Positions 48,963 to 58,117 of a DNA stretch of 64,000 nucleotides are shown piece by piece (the stretch's first letter is position 1; each line of letters starts with the position of its first letter). A program made the translations under genes and the position numbers. The notes beneath the pieces are model-generated. The model saw nothing but the letters and a program-made list of their open reading frames with translations. It did no database searches and was not told the DNA's origin. Origin of the DNA: Actinomycetes bacterium (GTDB lineage Bacteria; Actinomycetota; Acidimicrobiia; Acidimicrobiales; Aldehydirespiratoraceae); assembly GCA_024276495.1 (NCBI GenBank), contig JAJRXC010000069.1, positions 31,099-95,098 of the forward strand. Direction: 5' to 3'.

Positions 48963-50396
48963 TCAGTCGCCATCGGGCCGCGGCGACGCCAGTTCGATGA
49001 TTCGTCCTCCGTCGGGTCGGCCGCTGCGCCCCATCATCGAGCGTGACGACCGAACGACTCGGCGACCGCCCGACCACATGATCGGTTCACCGGAGCCGTT
49101 GATGCTCCAGAGTCCGCCGATCGTGCCCATGACCACGAGCGTGTAGGCCCGAATCTGCGGGTAGGCGAGGCTGTCGAAGAAGAGCGACGCGACGACGAAG
49201 ACGATCAGCACGATCATGAGGGTGTGTGCCAGGTGGCGCTGGTTGTCGGTCGGGGCCCGACGGGACAGGTGGTGGGCCTGGGAGATCGCCACCGCGAACA
49301 ACGCGGCGAGGGCGAACGTCACGACGAAACCGGTCGACACCAACTGCCCGAGCCATTGGTTGTCGAGCACGAAGTACTCCTCGACGTTGAAGGTCCCGGG
49401 CCCCCGGCCGAACCAGAACGACTCGTCGACGAGCGCGAACACCTCGGCGTAGTCGTTGGTGCGACCCGAGATGCTCGGATCGACGCCGATGTACTCGAAA
49501 AGGGCCCGGAGGGTCCCGAGCAGCCCGGGGGCGACGATTCGCATGCCGACCAGCCCGGCGACGGCGGCGACGAGCCCGTTGAACCACATCCGGGGCCGCC
49601 AGGCGAACAGGAAGCCGAGCAGGATGATCGCCATGCTGACCACTGCGCTCCGAGAGACGGAGAGAAGCCCGGATCCGACGAGGAGCGCGGTGCAGATCCA
49701 GCGCCACTGTCGCTCGGCCCGCGAGGTCGCGATGATCGCGTAGTGCGTGGACAGGGCGCCGATCACCGACATCAGCACTCCGAACTCGATCGGGTGCAGA
49801 GAGGTGCCGTAGACCCGGGAGACCACGGAACGCAGCTCGACCGACAACAGGTCGAGGTTGGGACGAAACCCGGGCGGTTGGAGCTGATAGGTGAGGTCGT
49901 AGCCGAGGAAGAACTGGATGTCGGCGACGATGGCGACGAACAGACCGAGCGCCACGATGCGCTTGAGCAGCACGTCGGCCCGCTCGACCGAGCGGATGCC
50001 GTCGATCGCGACCAACAAGATCCCCGCGGCGCCGAGCCAACCGATCAGGGAACGGTCCATCCCGTTGAACTCGATCGACGTGAGGCCCCGCTGGTAGGCC
50101 AGCGCGGCGGAGACGAAGATCGAGCAGATCAGGACCAGCAGGACCCACCGCATCGGTTGGCGATCCCGGTTCGCGAGGGACGGAATGGAGCGACTGATGA
50201 CCCACCACGCGAGCATCGCGACGCCGAGCATGATGTCGAGTCGGCCGGCACCGCCGAGGGCCGGAAACGTGTAACGGGCCGGGATGACGAACGCGGAGCC
50301 GACCAGAACGGTCAGCACGGTCACCGCGTCGGGCCGCCAGGCGCTGATCGCCGCCCTCGGTGGGGGCGACGGCGGCCGATCGGTCAGCGCGACCAT
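48963..50396 (-). CDS. O-antigen ligase/polymerase-like membrane protein
   Basis: 477 residues from ATG 50396; the longer frame upstream is inside the Wzz-like gene. About 12 membrane spans are present (for example AVTVLTVLVGSAFVIPA and WICTALLVGSGLLSVSRSAVV). The large extracytoplasmic loop (YIGVDPSISGRTNDYAEVF, FGRGPGTFNVEEY) has the WaaL/Wzy_C pattern with RTNDY and an acidic GRGPGTF motif. It would polymerise or ligate polyprenyl-linked sugar units outside the membrane. It overlaps the Wzz-like gene by 13 bp. Confidence 0.87.
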   Translation of the reverse strand: MVALTDRPPSPPPRAAISAWRPDAVTVLTVLVGSAFVIPARYTFPALGGAGRLDIMLGVAMLAWWVISRSIPSLANRDRQPMRWVLLVLICSIFVSAALAYQRGLTSIEFNGMDRSLIGWLGAAGILLVAIDGIRSVERADVLLKRIVALGLFVAIVADIQFFLGYDLTYQLQPPGFRPNLDLLSVELRSVVSRVYGTSLHPIEFGVLMSVIGALSTHYAIIATSRAERQWRWICTALLVGSGLLSVSRSAVVSMAIILLGFLFAWRPRMWFNGLVAAVAGLVGMRIVAPGLLGTLRALFEYIGVDPSISGRTNDYAEVFALVDESFWFGRGPGTFNVEEYFVLDNQWLGQLVSTGFVVTFALAALFAVAISQAHHLSRRAPTDNQRHLAHTLMIVLIVFVVASLFFDSLAYPQIRAYTLVVMGTIGGLWSINGSGEPIMWSGGRRVVRSSRSMMGRSGRPDGGRIIELASPRPDGD

Positions 50397-51208
50397 CGGT
50401 TGGAACGAGGAGGACGAGCGGGCGGGTCGTCGGCGCCATCGCCGGACGTGCCCGTCATCTGGGTCGGCACTTCGGGAGCCGGCGCGAGATACGGCTGTTC
50501 CGCGGGCCGCACGGCCGGCGGCTGTTGGCCTCCCTGCATCGGCACTCCGAACCACACGACGCTCGGCTCGTTGCTCGCGCGGTCCGCGCTGCCCTGGCCT
50601 CGTTGCAGCACCCCGACGATGCCCTCGACGAGCACGGCGCTACCCATCGCGACGACGACCGCCACGACGAGAAGCAGCACGCGGGCCCGGGTCCGGCTGG
50701 TGAGGTCGACGGAGGTGATCGTGTCCTGGTTCAACACGTCGGGGGTCACGAAGAGTGAGGGATCGCCGCCGAAGCGGCGCTCCTGGCGGGTGATCGCCTC
50801 CTCCTCGACGAAGGTGAGCAGGGCATCGAGGGTGCCGAGCGCCGCCTCCTGTGACGTCGACGTGGTGGTGATGTAGAGAACCGGTTCACGGCGATCGGTG
50901 TCCAGCGCGAAGTCGGCGTCGAACCCGCGCGCGTAGAGCTCCGCGGAGAAGTCCTCGGATTCCGACGAGAGCTCGGTGGCGAAGGCCAGACTCCGCAGGT
51001 CGGAATAGGGGTTGGCGGCGTAGGCGAACGCGGTCTCCTGATCGAAGGTGTTGACCGCCGGTGGGAGATACTGCACGGTGGCGCTCGCCTCGTGCACCGG
51101 CGCGACCGATTCCGCCATTCTGAGGGCCACGAAGACGCCGATCACCAGCATCGGGACCATCACGTACCATCGGCGAAAGGCGACGACCACCGCTTCCCAC
51201 AGATCCAT
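50384..51208 (-). CDS. Wzz/YveK-like chain-length regulator
   Basis: 274 residues. Two membrane spans (about 14-31 and 176-196) flank an extracytoplasmic domain, the polysaccharide co-polymerase plan. The N-terminal LWEAVVVAFRRWYVMVPMLVIGVF and the pre-TM2 region (SVDLTSRTRARVLLLVVAVVV) are typical. The C-terminal tail is Pro/Gln-rich and has no kinase domain. It should set polymer length together with the ligase/polymerase gene next to it. Confidence 0.82.
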   Translation of the reverse strand: MDLWEAVVVAFRRWYVMVPMLVIGVFVALRMAESVAPVHEASATVQYLPPAVNTFDQETAFAYAANPYSDLRSLAFATELSSESEDFSAELYARGFDADFALDTDRREPVLYITTTSTSQEAALGTLDALLTFVEEEAITRQERRFGGDPSLFVTPDVLNQDTITSVDLTSRTRARVLLLVVAVVVAMGSAVLVEGIVGVLQRGQGSADRASNEPSVVWFGVPMQGGQQPPAVRPAEQPYLAPAPEVPTQMTGTSGDGADDPPARPPRSNRWSR

Positions 51209-51466
51209 GTTGTCGACATCCTCTTCTCTCGGCGACGCAGATCCGGCCCGCCCGTGTCACGATTGTACGGACCCTGCGGGGCTCATGGCGAGCGGCCGGC
51301 GACGTTTCGTGCGTTTCGTCGTCAGAATCGTCGTGTCGCCCCGCGAGATCCCATCGGCATCGTGCCCGAGAATGTGAGCGGACATTTCCCGTGGTCCACT
51401 CATACCTCGGGCGGCGGGTCCGATTGGTGAACGCGTGGTCAGGTCCCCATCGAGAAACGAGTCGTG
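51209..51466. other. Intergenic region between divergent Wzz-like and rfbF genes
   Basis: 258 bp without a coding frame I can support. On the minus strand a TACAAT sits at 51262-51267, a good -10 for the Wzz-like operon, with no clear -35. No -10 for the plus-strand gene could be identified with confidence. Confidence 0.4.
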
Positions 51467-52270
51467 ATGAAAACTGCAGAGATCCCGGTGGTGATCCCGT
51501 GCGGAGGCAAGGGCACCCGCATCCGAGAAGCCTCGGATCGGCTACCGAAGCCGATGATCGAGGTCGGTGGTCGCCCGATCATCTGGCACATCATGAAGAT
51601 CTACCATCACTACGGATTCAGGCGGTTCGTCCTCCCTCTCGGCTACAAGGGGTGGGAGATCAAGAACTACTTCCTCCGGTACCGCGAGAAGACCGGCGAC
51701 CTCCGGCTCGGCCTCGCCGACGGCTCGGTGGAGGTGCTGAACGCGTCGCCATCGGAGGACTGGGAGCTGACGTTGGTCGAGACCGGTCTCGAGACCGGCA
51801 CCGCGGGCCGGCTGTCGATGGTTCGCCGGCACCTCGACGCCGACCACTTCATGTTGACCTACGGCGACGGTGTCGCCGACATCGACCTCGCCGCCCTGAC
51901 CGACGCGCACGACAGAAACGGCAAGCTGGTGACGGTCACCGCCGTGCACCCCGTGTCGAGGTTCGGCGAGCTCGGAACCGACGGCGACGACGTCACCAGC
52001 TTCATGGAGAAGCCCGAGATCGACGCGGGACGGATCAACGGCGGATTCTTCATGTTCCGGTCCGGCTTTCTCGACTATGTCGACGACCGATCCGGGATGT
52101 TGGAGACCGGACCGCTTCCCGAAGCGGTCGACGACGGCGAGATGGGCCTCTACCCGCACAACGGGTTCTGGCGCAGCATGGACACCTTCCGAGAATGGAA
52201 AGAGCTGAACGAGATGTGGGACACCGGCGACGCGCCGTGGAAGATCTGGAACGACGGAGCGGCGAGATGA
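51467..52270 (+). CDS. rfbF: Glucose-1-phosphate cytidylyltransferase
   Basis: 267 residues from ATG 51467; the GTG three bases upstream would add one residue. It makes CDP-glucose from CTP and glucose-1-phosphate. CGGKGTRIRE is the nucleotide-binding loop and RLPKPMIEVGG has the catalytic Lys. The family segment GYKGWEIKNYF and the LTYGDGVADID motif mark RfbF rather than RmlA-type enzymes. It overlaps the next gene by 4 bp (ATGA). CDP-glucose normally feeds a 4,6-dehydratase (RfbG) that is not in the window. Confidence 0.9.
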   Translation: MKTAEIPVVIPCGGKGTRIREASDRLPKPMIEVGGRPIIWHIMKIYHHYGFRRFVLPLGYKGWEIKNYFLRYREKTGDLRLGLADGSVEVLNASPSEDWELTLVETGLETGTAGRLSMVRRHLDADHFMLTYGDGVADIDLAALTDAHDRNGKLVTVTAVHPVSRFGELGTDGDDVTSFMEKPEIDAGRINGGFFMFRSGFLDYVDDRSGMLETGPLPEAVDDGEMGLYPHNGFWRSMDTFREWKELNEMWDTGDAPWKIWNDGAAR

Positions 52271-53295
52271 GAGTTCTCGTCACCGGCCACGCCGGCTACA
52301 TCGGTGCCGTCCTGATCCCCGTCCTGCATGGTGAGGGCCACGAGGTCATCGGACTCGACTCGATGCTCTTCGACGGCTGCGACCTGCTGGCCGTCGAGTC
52401 GCCCGATCGCCTGATCGCCCGCGATCTCCGCGATGTCACGGCTGCGGATCTGTCGGGATGTGACGCGATCGTGCACCTGGGCGCGCTGTCGAACGATCCG
52501 CTCGGCGACCTGAACCCCGGGGTCACCTACGAGATCAACCGTGACGCCTCGGTTCGGCTCGCCGAGCTGGCACGCGACAGTGGCATCGAACGTTTCGTGT
52601 TCGCGTCGTCGTGCTCGCTCTACGGAGCCGGCGTCGGCGACGAGCTCCTCGACGAGAACGCGGCGTTCAACCCGGTGACCCCCTACGGCGAATCGAAGAT
52701 CCAGGTCGAACAGGCATTGAGCGGGCTGGCCAACGACGACTTCAGCCCGACGTACATGAGAAACGCGACCGCCTACGGGGTGTCGCCGCGCCAGCGTCTC
52801 GACATCGTCGTGAACAACCTGACGGCCTGGGCGACGGTGACCGGCCAGGTCCGGCTCCAAAGCGACGGCACGCCGTGGCGTCCGCTCGTTCACGTCCGCG
52901 ACATCTGCGAGGCGATCCGGGCGGTGCTCGCCGCCCCCCGGGAGTTGGTCCACGACGAGGCGTTCAATGTGGGCCGCACCGAGGAGAACTACCAGATCCG
53001 TGATGTCGCGACGATCGTCGGTGAGGTCGTCGAGGGTTCCGTGGTGACGATCGCCGACGGCGCCGGCGCCGACATCCGCGACTATCGGGTCACCTTCGAC
53101 AAGATCGCCGACACCCTTCCGGACTTCTCCCCGCAGTGGACCGTCCGGGCGGGGGCCGAGGAGTTGCACGAGGCGTTCGTCGAGGCAGGCCTCGGCGAGG
53201 AACACCTCGACGGCCCGAGCTACATCCGGCTGCGGCGTCTGGCGGAGCTGATCGACTCCGGGCGGCTCTCCGACGAGGTGCGCTGGCTGGGCTGA
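52267..53295 (+). CDS. NAD-dependent sugar epimerase/dehydratase
   Basis: 342 residues, extended SDR. Cofactor motif GHAGYIG (residues 7-13), active-site SSCSLYG and YGESK (Tyr/Lys). HLGALSNDPLGDLNP is typical of nucleotide-sugar epimerases or reductases. Translationally coupled to rfbF, so its substrate is likely a CDP- or dTDP-sugar. It might itself act as the missing dehydratase, but the TxE/D pattern needed for 4,6-dehydration is not clear, as the catalytic position reads SSCS. Confidence 0.88.
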   Translation: MRVLVTGHAGYIGAVLIPVLHGEGHEVIGLDSMLFDGCDLLAVESPDRLIARDLRDVTAADLSGCDAIVHLGALSNDPLGDLNPGVTYEINRDASVRLAELARDSGIERFVFASSCSLYGAGVGDELLDENAAFNPVTPYGESKIQVEQALSGLANDDFSPTYMRNATAYGVSPRQRLDIVVNNLTAWATVTGQVRLQSDGTPWRPLVHVRDICEAIRAVLAAPRELVHDEAFNVGRTEENYQIRDVATIVGEVVEGSVVTIADGAGADIRDYRVTFDKIADTLPDFSPQWTVRAGAEELHEAFVEAGLGEEHLDGPSYIRLRRLAELIDSGRLSDEVRWLG

Positions 53296-53314
53296 CGGCG
53301 ACGCGGTGCCGGTC

Positions 53315-54619
53315 TCAGCGGTCGAGGAGTCGCTGGGCGGCTCGTTCACCGCTGAAGAAGGCCTCGTCGGTCCAGGAGTACTCCCAGTCTCCGTAGCGGC
53401 CGCACCAGTGCACGTCGACGTCCTCGAGGAACCCGTGGACCGTCTCGAGCGCGGCGCGCCGTTCGAGATCGAAGATGACGTTCGCGAAGGGGATCACCCG
53501 CGCCTCGGCGAAGAGGATCTCGTCGGACTCGTCGAGGACACCGGTACGGACGAGATCGTCGACGACCGGCTGGATGCACTCGGCGGCCGGCCGATCGAGG
53601 GGTCGGTACTTCTCGCTGTAGTAACACTCGACCTGCACCGAGCCGCACCCCGGCGGACAGGTGCCGGGCGAGAACAGATGCGGGAACGATGTCCGGGTGA
53701 AGAACACATCCTCGTCGTAGAAGTAGCGCCACTGCGCCGGTGAGATGTCGTCACGGCCGACGCCGATGTTCACGATGACCGCCGTCGTGCAGGCGAGCCG
53801 TCGCGATGCCTCGACGACATCGGACGGGACACCCTCGATCATCGGGACGAGGCGAGGCAATGGGATCGACGACAGGAGATCCCGGTAGCCGAGGGCCTCG
53901 CCATGCCGGAACGAGACGGTGCGCGCGGCCGGATCGACCGACACGACCTCGTGCTCGAGTCGCAGATCGGCACGCCGACACCACGGTTCGAGATAGCTCA
54001 TGAACCCGCCGTGACTCGGATAGCGGAACTTGTCGACATAGTGGACGTCGGGCGAGCTCGGCGAGAGGGCGCCGCGAAGCACCTCGGCGAGGTCGGGTTG
54101 GTAGATCCGCGGACCGAGCCAGTCGATGCTCATGTTGGCGGCCTCGGTGGTGTGGTACTTCTTGCCGTAGACCATCGGAAAGGTCCGGGCGAACGTCGGC
54201 CCGAAGGTGGCGATCAGCCAGTCCTCGTAGTTCTCGATCGGGCCCACCTCTCGCGCCGCCGCGGCGACGAAGTCGGAGATGCAGTCCACGATCAGGTCCT
54301 CGGGAAGACCGTGGAGGTTGACCTGGGCCGGGTGTTTGATCAGGTGGCCGTGCCAGTAGTTGTCGACATAGGCCTGGATCCGTTCGAACTCACCGCCGAC
54401 GTTCGCCGCGAGCAGGCCCTGGAGCCGCTCGTCGGACGTGAACGAGATGTGTGGACCGTCGTCGAAGACGAAGCCGCTCTCGTGGCGAAACGTCGCCGTG
54501 TGACCACCGGGATAAGGGTTCTTGTCGACGAGGACATGGGCGAGGGCCGCGTCGTTGAGCACCTCGTGGGCACCGAGTGCCGCCATGCCCGATCCGAGCA
54601 CCAGTATCGATTCGGTCAT
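53315..54619 (-). CDS. FAD-dependent protein (UDP-galactopyranose mutase/amine-oxidase fold)
   Basis: 434 residues from ATG 54619. The N-terminal dinucleotide site is GSGMAALGAHEVL, then VLVDKNPYPGGHTATF. The GKKYHTTEAANMSIDWLGPRI and KFRYPSHGGFMSYLEPW segments resemble the protoporphyrinogen-oxidase and UDP-galactopyranose-mutase group used in cell-surface sugar pathways. The C-terminal CGRYGDWEYSWTDEAFFSGERAA also fits. It is the last of three genes: methyltransferase, epimerase, FAD protein. Likely a sugar-nucleotide redox or mutase step; the exact reaction is not known. Confidence 0.78.
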   Translation of the reverse strand: MTESILVLGSGMAALGAHEVLNDAALAHVLVDKNPYPGGHTATFRHESGFVFDDGPHISFTSDERLQGLLAANVGGEFERIQAYVDNYWHGHLIKHPAQVNLHGLPEDLIVDCISDFVAAAAREVGPIENYEDWLIATFGPTFARTFPMVYGKKYHTTEAANMSIDWLGPRIYQPDLAEVLRGALSPSSPDVHYVDKFRYPSHGGFMSYLEPWCRRADLRLEHEVVSVDPAARTVSFRHGEALGYRDLLSSIPLPRLVPMIEGVPSDVVEASRRLACTTAVIVNIGVGRDDISPAQWRYFYDEDVFFTRTSFPHLFSPGTCPPGCGSVQVECYYSEKYRPLDRPAAECIQPVVDDLVRTGVLDESDEILFAEARVIPFANVIFDLERRAALETVHGFLEDVDVHWCGRYGDWEYSWTDEAFFSGERAAQRLLDR

Positions 54620-55500
54620 GTCGCTGTCGTTTCGTCCGGTCGTCGTGGTCGCATCGAGCGTAAGGTCCGACGCACACCCTCGCGGAGGTCGACCTCCGCG
54701 CTCCATCCCAGTTCGGTCAGTCGCCGGATCGAGAGCTCGATGATCTCGGGGTCTCCTTCCCGCTGCGGCAACGCCCCCAGGTCGAGGAGATCGGTCGCGC
54801 CGAGATCCTCGGCGAAGGCACCGATGAGGTCGGCGACGGCGATCGCGCGACCGCTTCCCACGTTGACGGCTCCCTCGATGTCGTGCTCGGCAAGGAGGGC
54901 GATGGCCCGACCCACGTCGTCGACGAACAGATAGTCGCGGCGCTGCACCCCCGACGTCGACGGAAACCTCTCCCCCCTCGCCAGCGCGTGGACGAGTGCG
55001 GGGACGACTCTCGGCTCCTTCTCCCCGGGTCCGTAGACGTAGCCGACACGGGCATGCACGGCCGAGACCCCGGTCGCCGCCGACAGCCGCGATCCCAGCG
55101 CGGCGACGTCGGCTTTGGCCCGGCCGTAGGCCGTGTGGGGACGAATCGGTGTGAGATCCTCGGTCAGCGGGCTCTCGCCGAGTCCGTACTCCAAGCAGGT
55201 TCCGACGGTCACGATCCGCTGTCCGCCCGCCGCGACGAACGCGTCGAGCAGCCGCGCGGTGTGCGCGAGCCATGCGGCGTTCTCCGGCGAGGTGATGCGG
55301 TCGTTTCCGCTGTACCAGGCCAGGTGGACGAGCACATCGGCGGCCCGGTCGCCGAACCAGCGATCGAGCGCCGCCCGGTCGGTGACATCGACGCGGGGGC
55401 CGTCGAGCCCCGGCGCGTCACAGTCGTGTCCGTTGGCCCGGAGGGCGTCGACGACGGCTCGTCCGATGAAGCCCCCGGCTCCGGTCACCTGCACCTTCAT
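54616..55500 (-). CDS. NAD-dependent epimerase/dehydratase (reductase-like)
   Basis: 294 residues. GAGGFIG (7-13) binds NAD(P), TVGTCLEYG carries the catalytic Thr or Ser, and YGRAK holds Tyr and Lys. RRDYLFVDDVGRAIALL is a common nucleotide-sugar epimerase block. It is coupled to the FAD gene by a 4-bp overlap and lies 3 bp after the methyltransferase gene. Probably a 4-ketoreductase for a deoxysugar (inference). Confidence 0.87.
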   Translation of the reverse strand: MKVQVTGAGGFIGRAVVDALRANGHDCDAPGLDGPRVDVTDRAALDRWFGDRAADVLVHLAWYSGNDRITSPENAAWLAHTARLLDAFVAAGGQRIVTVGTCLEYGLGESPLTEDLTPIRPHTAYGRAKADVAALGSRLSAATGVSAVHARVGYVYGPGEKEPRVVPALVHALARGERFPSTSGVQRRDYLFVDDVGRAIALLAEHDIEGAVNVGSGRAIAVADLIGAFAEDLGATDLLDLGALPQREGDPEIIELSIRRLTELGWSAEVDLREGVRRTLRSMRPRRPDETTAT

Positions 55501-55503
55501 CGA

Positions 55504-56733
55504 TCAGCCGAGGATCTTCGGTTCGGGAACGGGCACGATGAATCGCCCGCCCCGATCCAGATAGGCAGCCTGCTGGGCCACGATCTCGTCGGCGAAGTTC
55601 CACGCCAGGATGACCGTGTAGTCCGGGGCGCGCTCGATCAGCGCGTCGACGCCGAGGATCGGCTGATGGGTTCCCGGCATGAACATTCCCTGCTTGTGGG
55701 GGCTGCGGTCGACGACGAACTCGACCTCCTCGACTCCCAGGCCCACGGTGTTGAGCATCGTCGCCCCCTTCGCCGCGGCCCCGTAGGCGGCGACGGTCGC
55801 CCCCTCGGCCCGTAGTCGACGAATCAGCGTCCGCAGCTCGGAACTGATCGACGCGACCCGTTCGCCGAACCCGTCGTAGAACGCGATCTCGTCCATGCCC
55901 AGCGCCCGTTCATGGCGCAGCCGCTCCTCGAGCCTCGCAGTCGGAGGGCGATCTCGCGCCACCCAGTAGCGCAGGGTTCCACCGTGCAGGTCCTCGAAAA
56001 ACTCCACGTCGAAGAGCGTCAGCGCATGGCGGGCCATGAGCGACCGTACCGACAGACACGAGTAGTACGCCACGTGCTCGTGGTAGATCGTGTCGAACTC
56101 ACCGTGCTCGATCATCATCTCGACGCCGGGATTCTCGACGGTGAGCACCCCGTCGTCGGCGAGCAGTGTCGCGAATCCCGCGACGAAGTCGTTGAGATCC
56201 GGAACGTGGGCCATCACGTTGTTGGCCACCATCGCGTCGGCCGGGCCCCGTTCGGCTCGGATCTCCCGGGCGATCTCCCGGCCGAAGAACCCGGTGATCG
56301 TCTCGACGCCGATCTCTCGGGCCGCGGCGGCGGGACCGGGTGCCGCGTCGATCCCGAGGGCCGGGATCCCCATCTCGACGGCGTTTCGCAACAGGTACCC
56401 GTCGTTGCTCGCGATCTCCACGATCAGGCTCGTCGCGTCGAGCCGCAGGGTCTCGACCAGTCCTTCGACATGGCGGCGCGAGTGGGCGAGCAACGTGTCG
56501 GAGACTGAGGAGTAGTAGGGGTAGTCGTCGGGAAAGAGCGGGACGTCGTCGAGGATCTGCACCAGCGCGCAGTCGCGACAGAACGCCACCTCGAGGGGAT
56601 AGCGGGGCTCGTCGACGGCATCGGGATCGGACAGCAGCGCGTTCGCGATCGGCGTGTGCCCCAGGTCGAGAACCGGGCTGATCTCGGCGCTGCGACACGA
56701 ACGGCAGGTGGTTCTTCTCGTCGCGTTGCCCAT
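55504..56733 (-). CDS. Sugar C-methyltransferase (TylC3/EvaC-like)
   Basis: 409 residues from the second ATG of ATGATG, with GAAGGAG seven bases upstream; the first ATG would be too close. The N-terminal zinc-binding part has CRSC (near residue 10) and FCRDCALVQ. The central SAM domain is LIVEIASNDGYLL, GIDAAPG and NNVMAHVPDL. The C-terminal domain has AYGAAAKGATMLN and VDRSPHKQGMFMPGT. All three parts match NDP-hexose 3-C-methyltransferases that build branched deoxysugars. No dedicated neighbours show the sugar, but the nearby CDP-glucose pathway suggests a CDP-linked sugar. Confidence 0.88.
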   Translation of the reverse strand: MGNATRRTTCRSCRSAEISPVLDLGHTPIANALLSDPDAVDEPRYPLEVAFCRDCALVQILDDVPLFPDDYPYYSSVSDTLLAHSRRHVEGLVETLRLDATSLIVEIASNDGYLLRNAVEMGIPALGIDAAPGPAAAAREIGVETITGFFGREIAREIRAERGPADAMVANNVMAHVPDLNDFVAGFATLLADDGVLTVENPGVEMMIEHGEFDTIYHEHVAYYSCLSVRSLMARHALTLFDVEFFEDLHGGTLRYWVARDRPPTARLEERLRHERALGMDEIAFYDGFGERVASISSELRTLIRRLRAEGATVAAYGAAAKGATMLNTVGLGVEEVEFVVDRSPHKQGMFMPGTHQPILGVDALIERAPDYTVILAWNFADEIVAQQAAYLDRGGRFIVPVPEPKILG

Positions 56734-56859
56734 CATGTTCTCCTTCAACTCCCGGGTGCTCCCGGTATCGGCCCGCCGTGGACGAAACTGAGTCGATCCG
56801 CGCCTCACATCCCACCGAGCCCGACCGAAGGAGACGTTAGCCTTGCGAGGAGACCACCG

Positions 56860-57255
56860 ATGACCCTGCCGTTTCACACGAGAGCCCTGACCGCGGGCAC
56901 CGTCGCGGGAGCGATGATCATCGCCGGCTGCGCGAGCGACGACGACGACGACGACGGCAACTCCCTGCGCATCAACGCCGTCGACATCACCTACGAGCAG
57001 AGCACGTACGAGATCGAGGCCGGACCTGCCCGCATCGAGTTCCGCAACCGCGGCACGCTGGCGCACAATCTCGTGTTCCGACCCGTCGACGGTGCGCCGA
57101 TCGCGGCCGGTGAACGGGAGTTCCTTCCCGCCGGTCAGGACCAGCGATTCGACGTCGAGCTCGTTGCCGGCGAGTACGAGTTCTATTGCAGCGTTCCCGG
57201 CCACGAGGAAGCCGGAATGGTCAGCACCCTCGTGGTCGGCCTGAGCTCCGGCTGA
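56860..57255 (+). CDS. Cupredoxin-like lipoprotein
   Basis: 131 residues from the ATG with GAGGAG eight bases before it. A signal with lipobox IIAGC (acylated C24) and an Asp run (about 27-32) leads to a plastocyanin-like domain. Candidate type I copper ligands are H69 (AHNL), C110, H115 and M120 (FYCSVPGHEEAGM), all four conserved. It probably carries electrons or copper on the outer face. It sits alone between glycan genes. Confidence 0.88.
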   Translation: MTLPFHTRALTAGTVAGAMIIAGCASDDDDDDGNSLRINAVDITYEQSTYEIEAGPARIEFRNRGTLAHNLVFRPVDGAPIAAGEREFLPAGQDQRFDVELVAGEYEFYCSVPGHEEAGMVSTLVVGLSSG

Positions 57256-57265
57256 GCCCGGTGGC

Positions 57266-58117
57266 TCAGATCTCTCCCCACAACTCCGCGACCGCGTCGA
57301 GCTGATCGGACCGAAACAGCGAGACGTCCCGGTCGCGATGTCGTCCCCTCGTCTTCGGCTCGCGGGGAAGCCCGGCCAGTCGATCCCGATCGGTCTCGGC
57401 GACCGGCGTTCCGATGAAGTCCACGACTCGGTCGACGGTGGCGCGCGGCTGATCGACGAGGTCGTCGAAACGCAGATGGAGAAAGCGGGAACCGAGCAGT
57501 GCCGGTCCGACGGCGCACGCGTCTCTCGTCGCGGCGATCCAGAGATCGAGCTGACCACGGGCGAGGTCGTCGACGTCGTCGCCCGCCTCCACGCCGTAGC
57601 GTCCACCCCAGTTGCGGAGCTGGTTCAGGTTGGTGCTGAACGCCATGTCGAGAGGGTGACGGGCCAGATAGATGAACCGCAGACCCGGAAAGATCCCCGC
57701 GAGCGCGGGCACGAAGATGTGGGAGTTGGGCTCCTTCCATCCCCACGATGTCGCCGACCCGGGCCCCTTCTCGCGAACGACCCGCCGGGCATACCGGACC
57801 CGTCGACGAACACCTTCGGTGTGTCCCGGCCGGAGGGCCGCCCGCGCCAGCGCCCAGTGGTCGGACAGTGAGACGTCGCGGCGGAGCAGGAATCGTCGGA
57901 GCCGGTGGAAGACCGCCTCGAGCTCCTCGGCGGTCGCCGTTCGTTCCCATCGCGGCCGATTGAAGAGCACCGTCGCCGTGACGGAGTCGTTCGCCGTGTT
58001 GAGGTTGCCACCGAGATGGACGCCGGCCCCGATCAAGATGTCACCGAGCACGCGGGTCCCCGACCCGCCGAGGGCTCCGACCACAATGGGAGAGTCGGGG
58101 TCGAGTGCACGGCTCAT
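57266..58117 (-). CDS. Sulfotransferase family protein
   Basis: 283 residues from the ATG overlapping the flippase stop (ATGA); the frame open upstream lies inside the flippase. The P-loop-like GALGGSGTRVLGD (about 13-26) binds the 5'-phosphosulfate, and YLARHPLDMAFSTNL has the 3'-phosphate-binding Arg and Ser. WGWKEPNSH and LRFDDLVDQP are also typical. It is a second sulfotransferase beside the one at 48 kb, coupled to an export flippase. Confidence 0.87.
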   Translation of the reverse strand: MSRALDPDSPIVVGALGGSGTRVLGDILIGAGVHLGGNLNTANDSVTATVLFNRPRWERTATAEELEAVFHRLRRFLLRRDVSLSDHWALARAALRPGHTEGVRRRVRYARRVVREKGPGSATSWGWKEPNSHIFVPALAGIFPGLRFIYLARHPLDMAFSTNLNQLRNWGGRYGVEAGDDVDDLARGQLDLWIAATRDACAVGPALLGSRFLHLRFDDLVDQPRATVDRVVDFIGTPVAETDRDRLAGLPREPKTRGRHRDRDVSLFRSDQLDAVAELWGEI

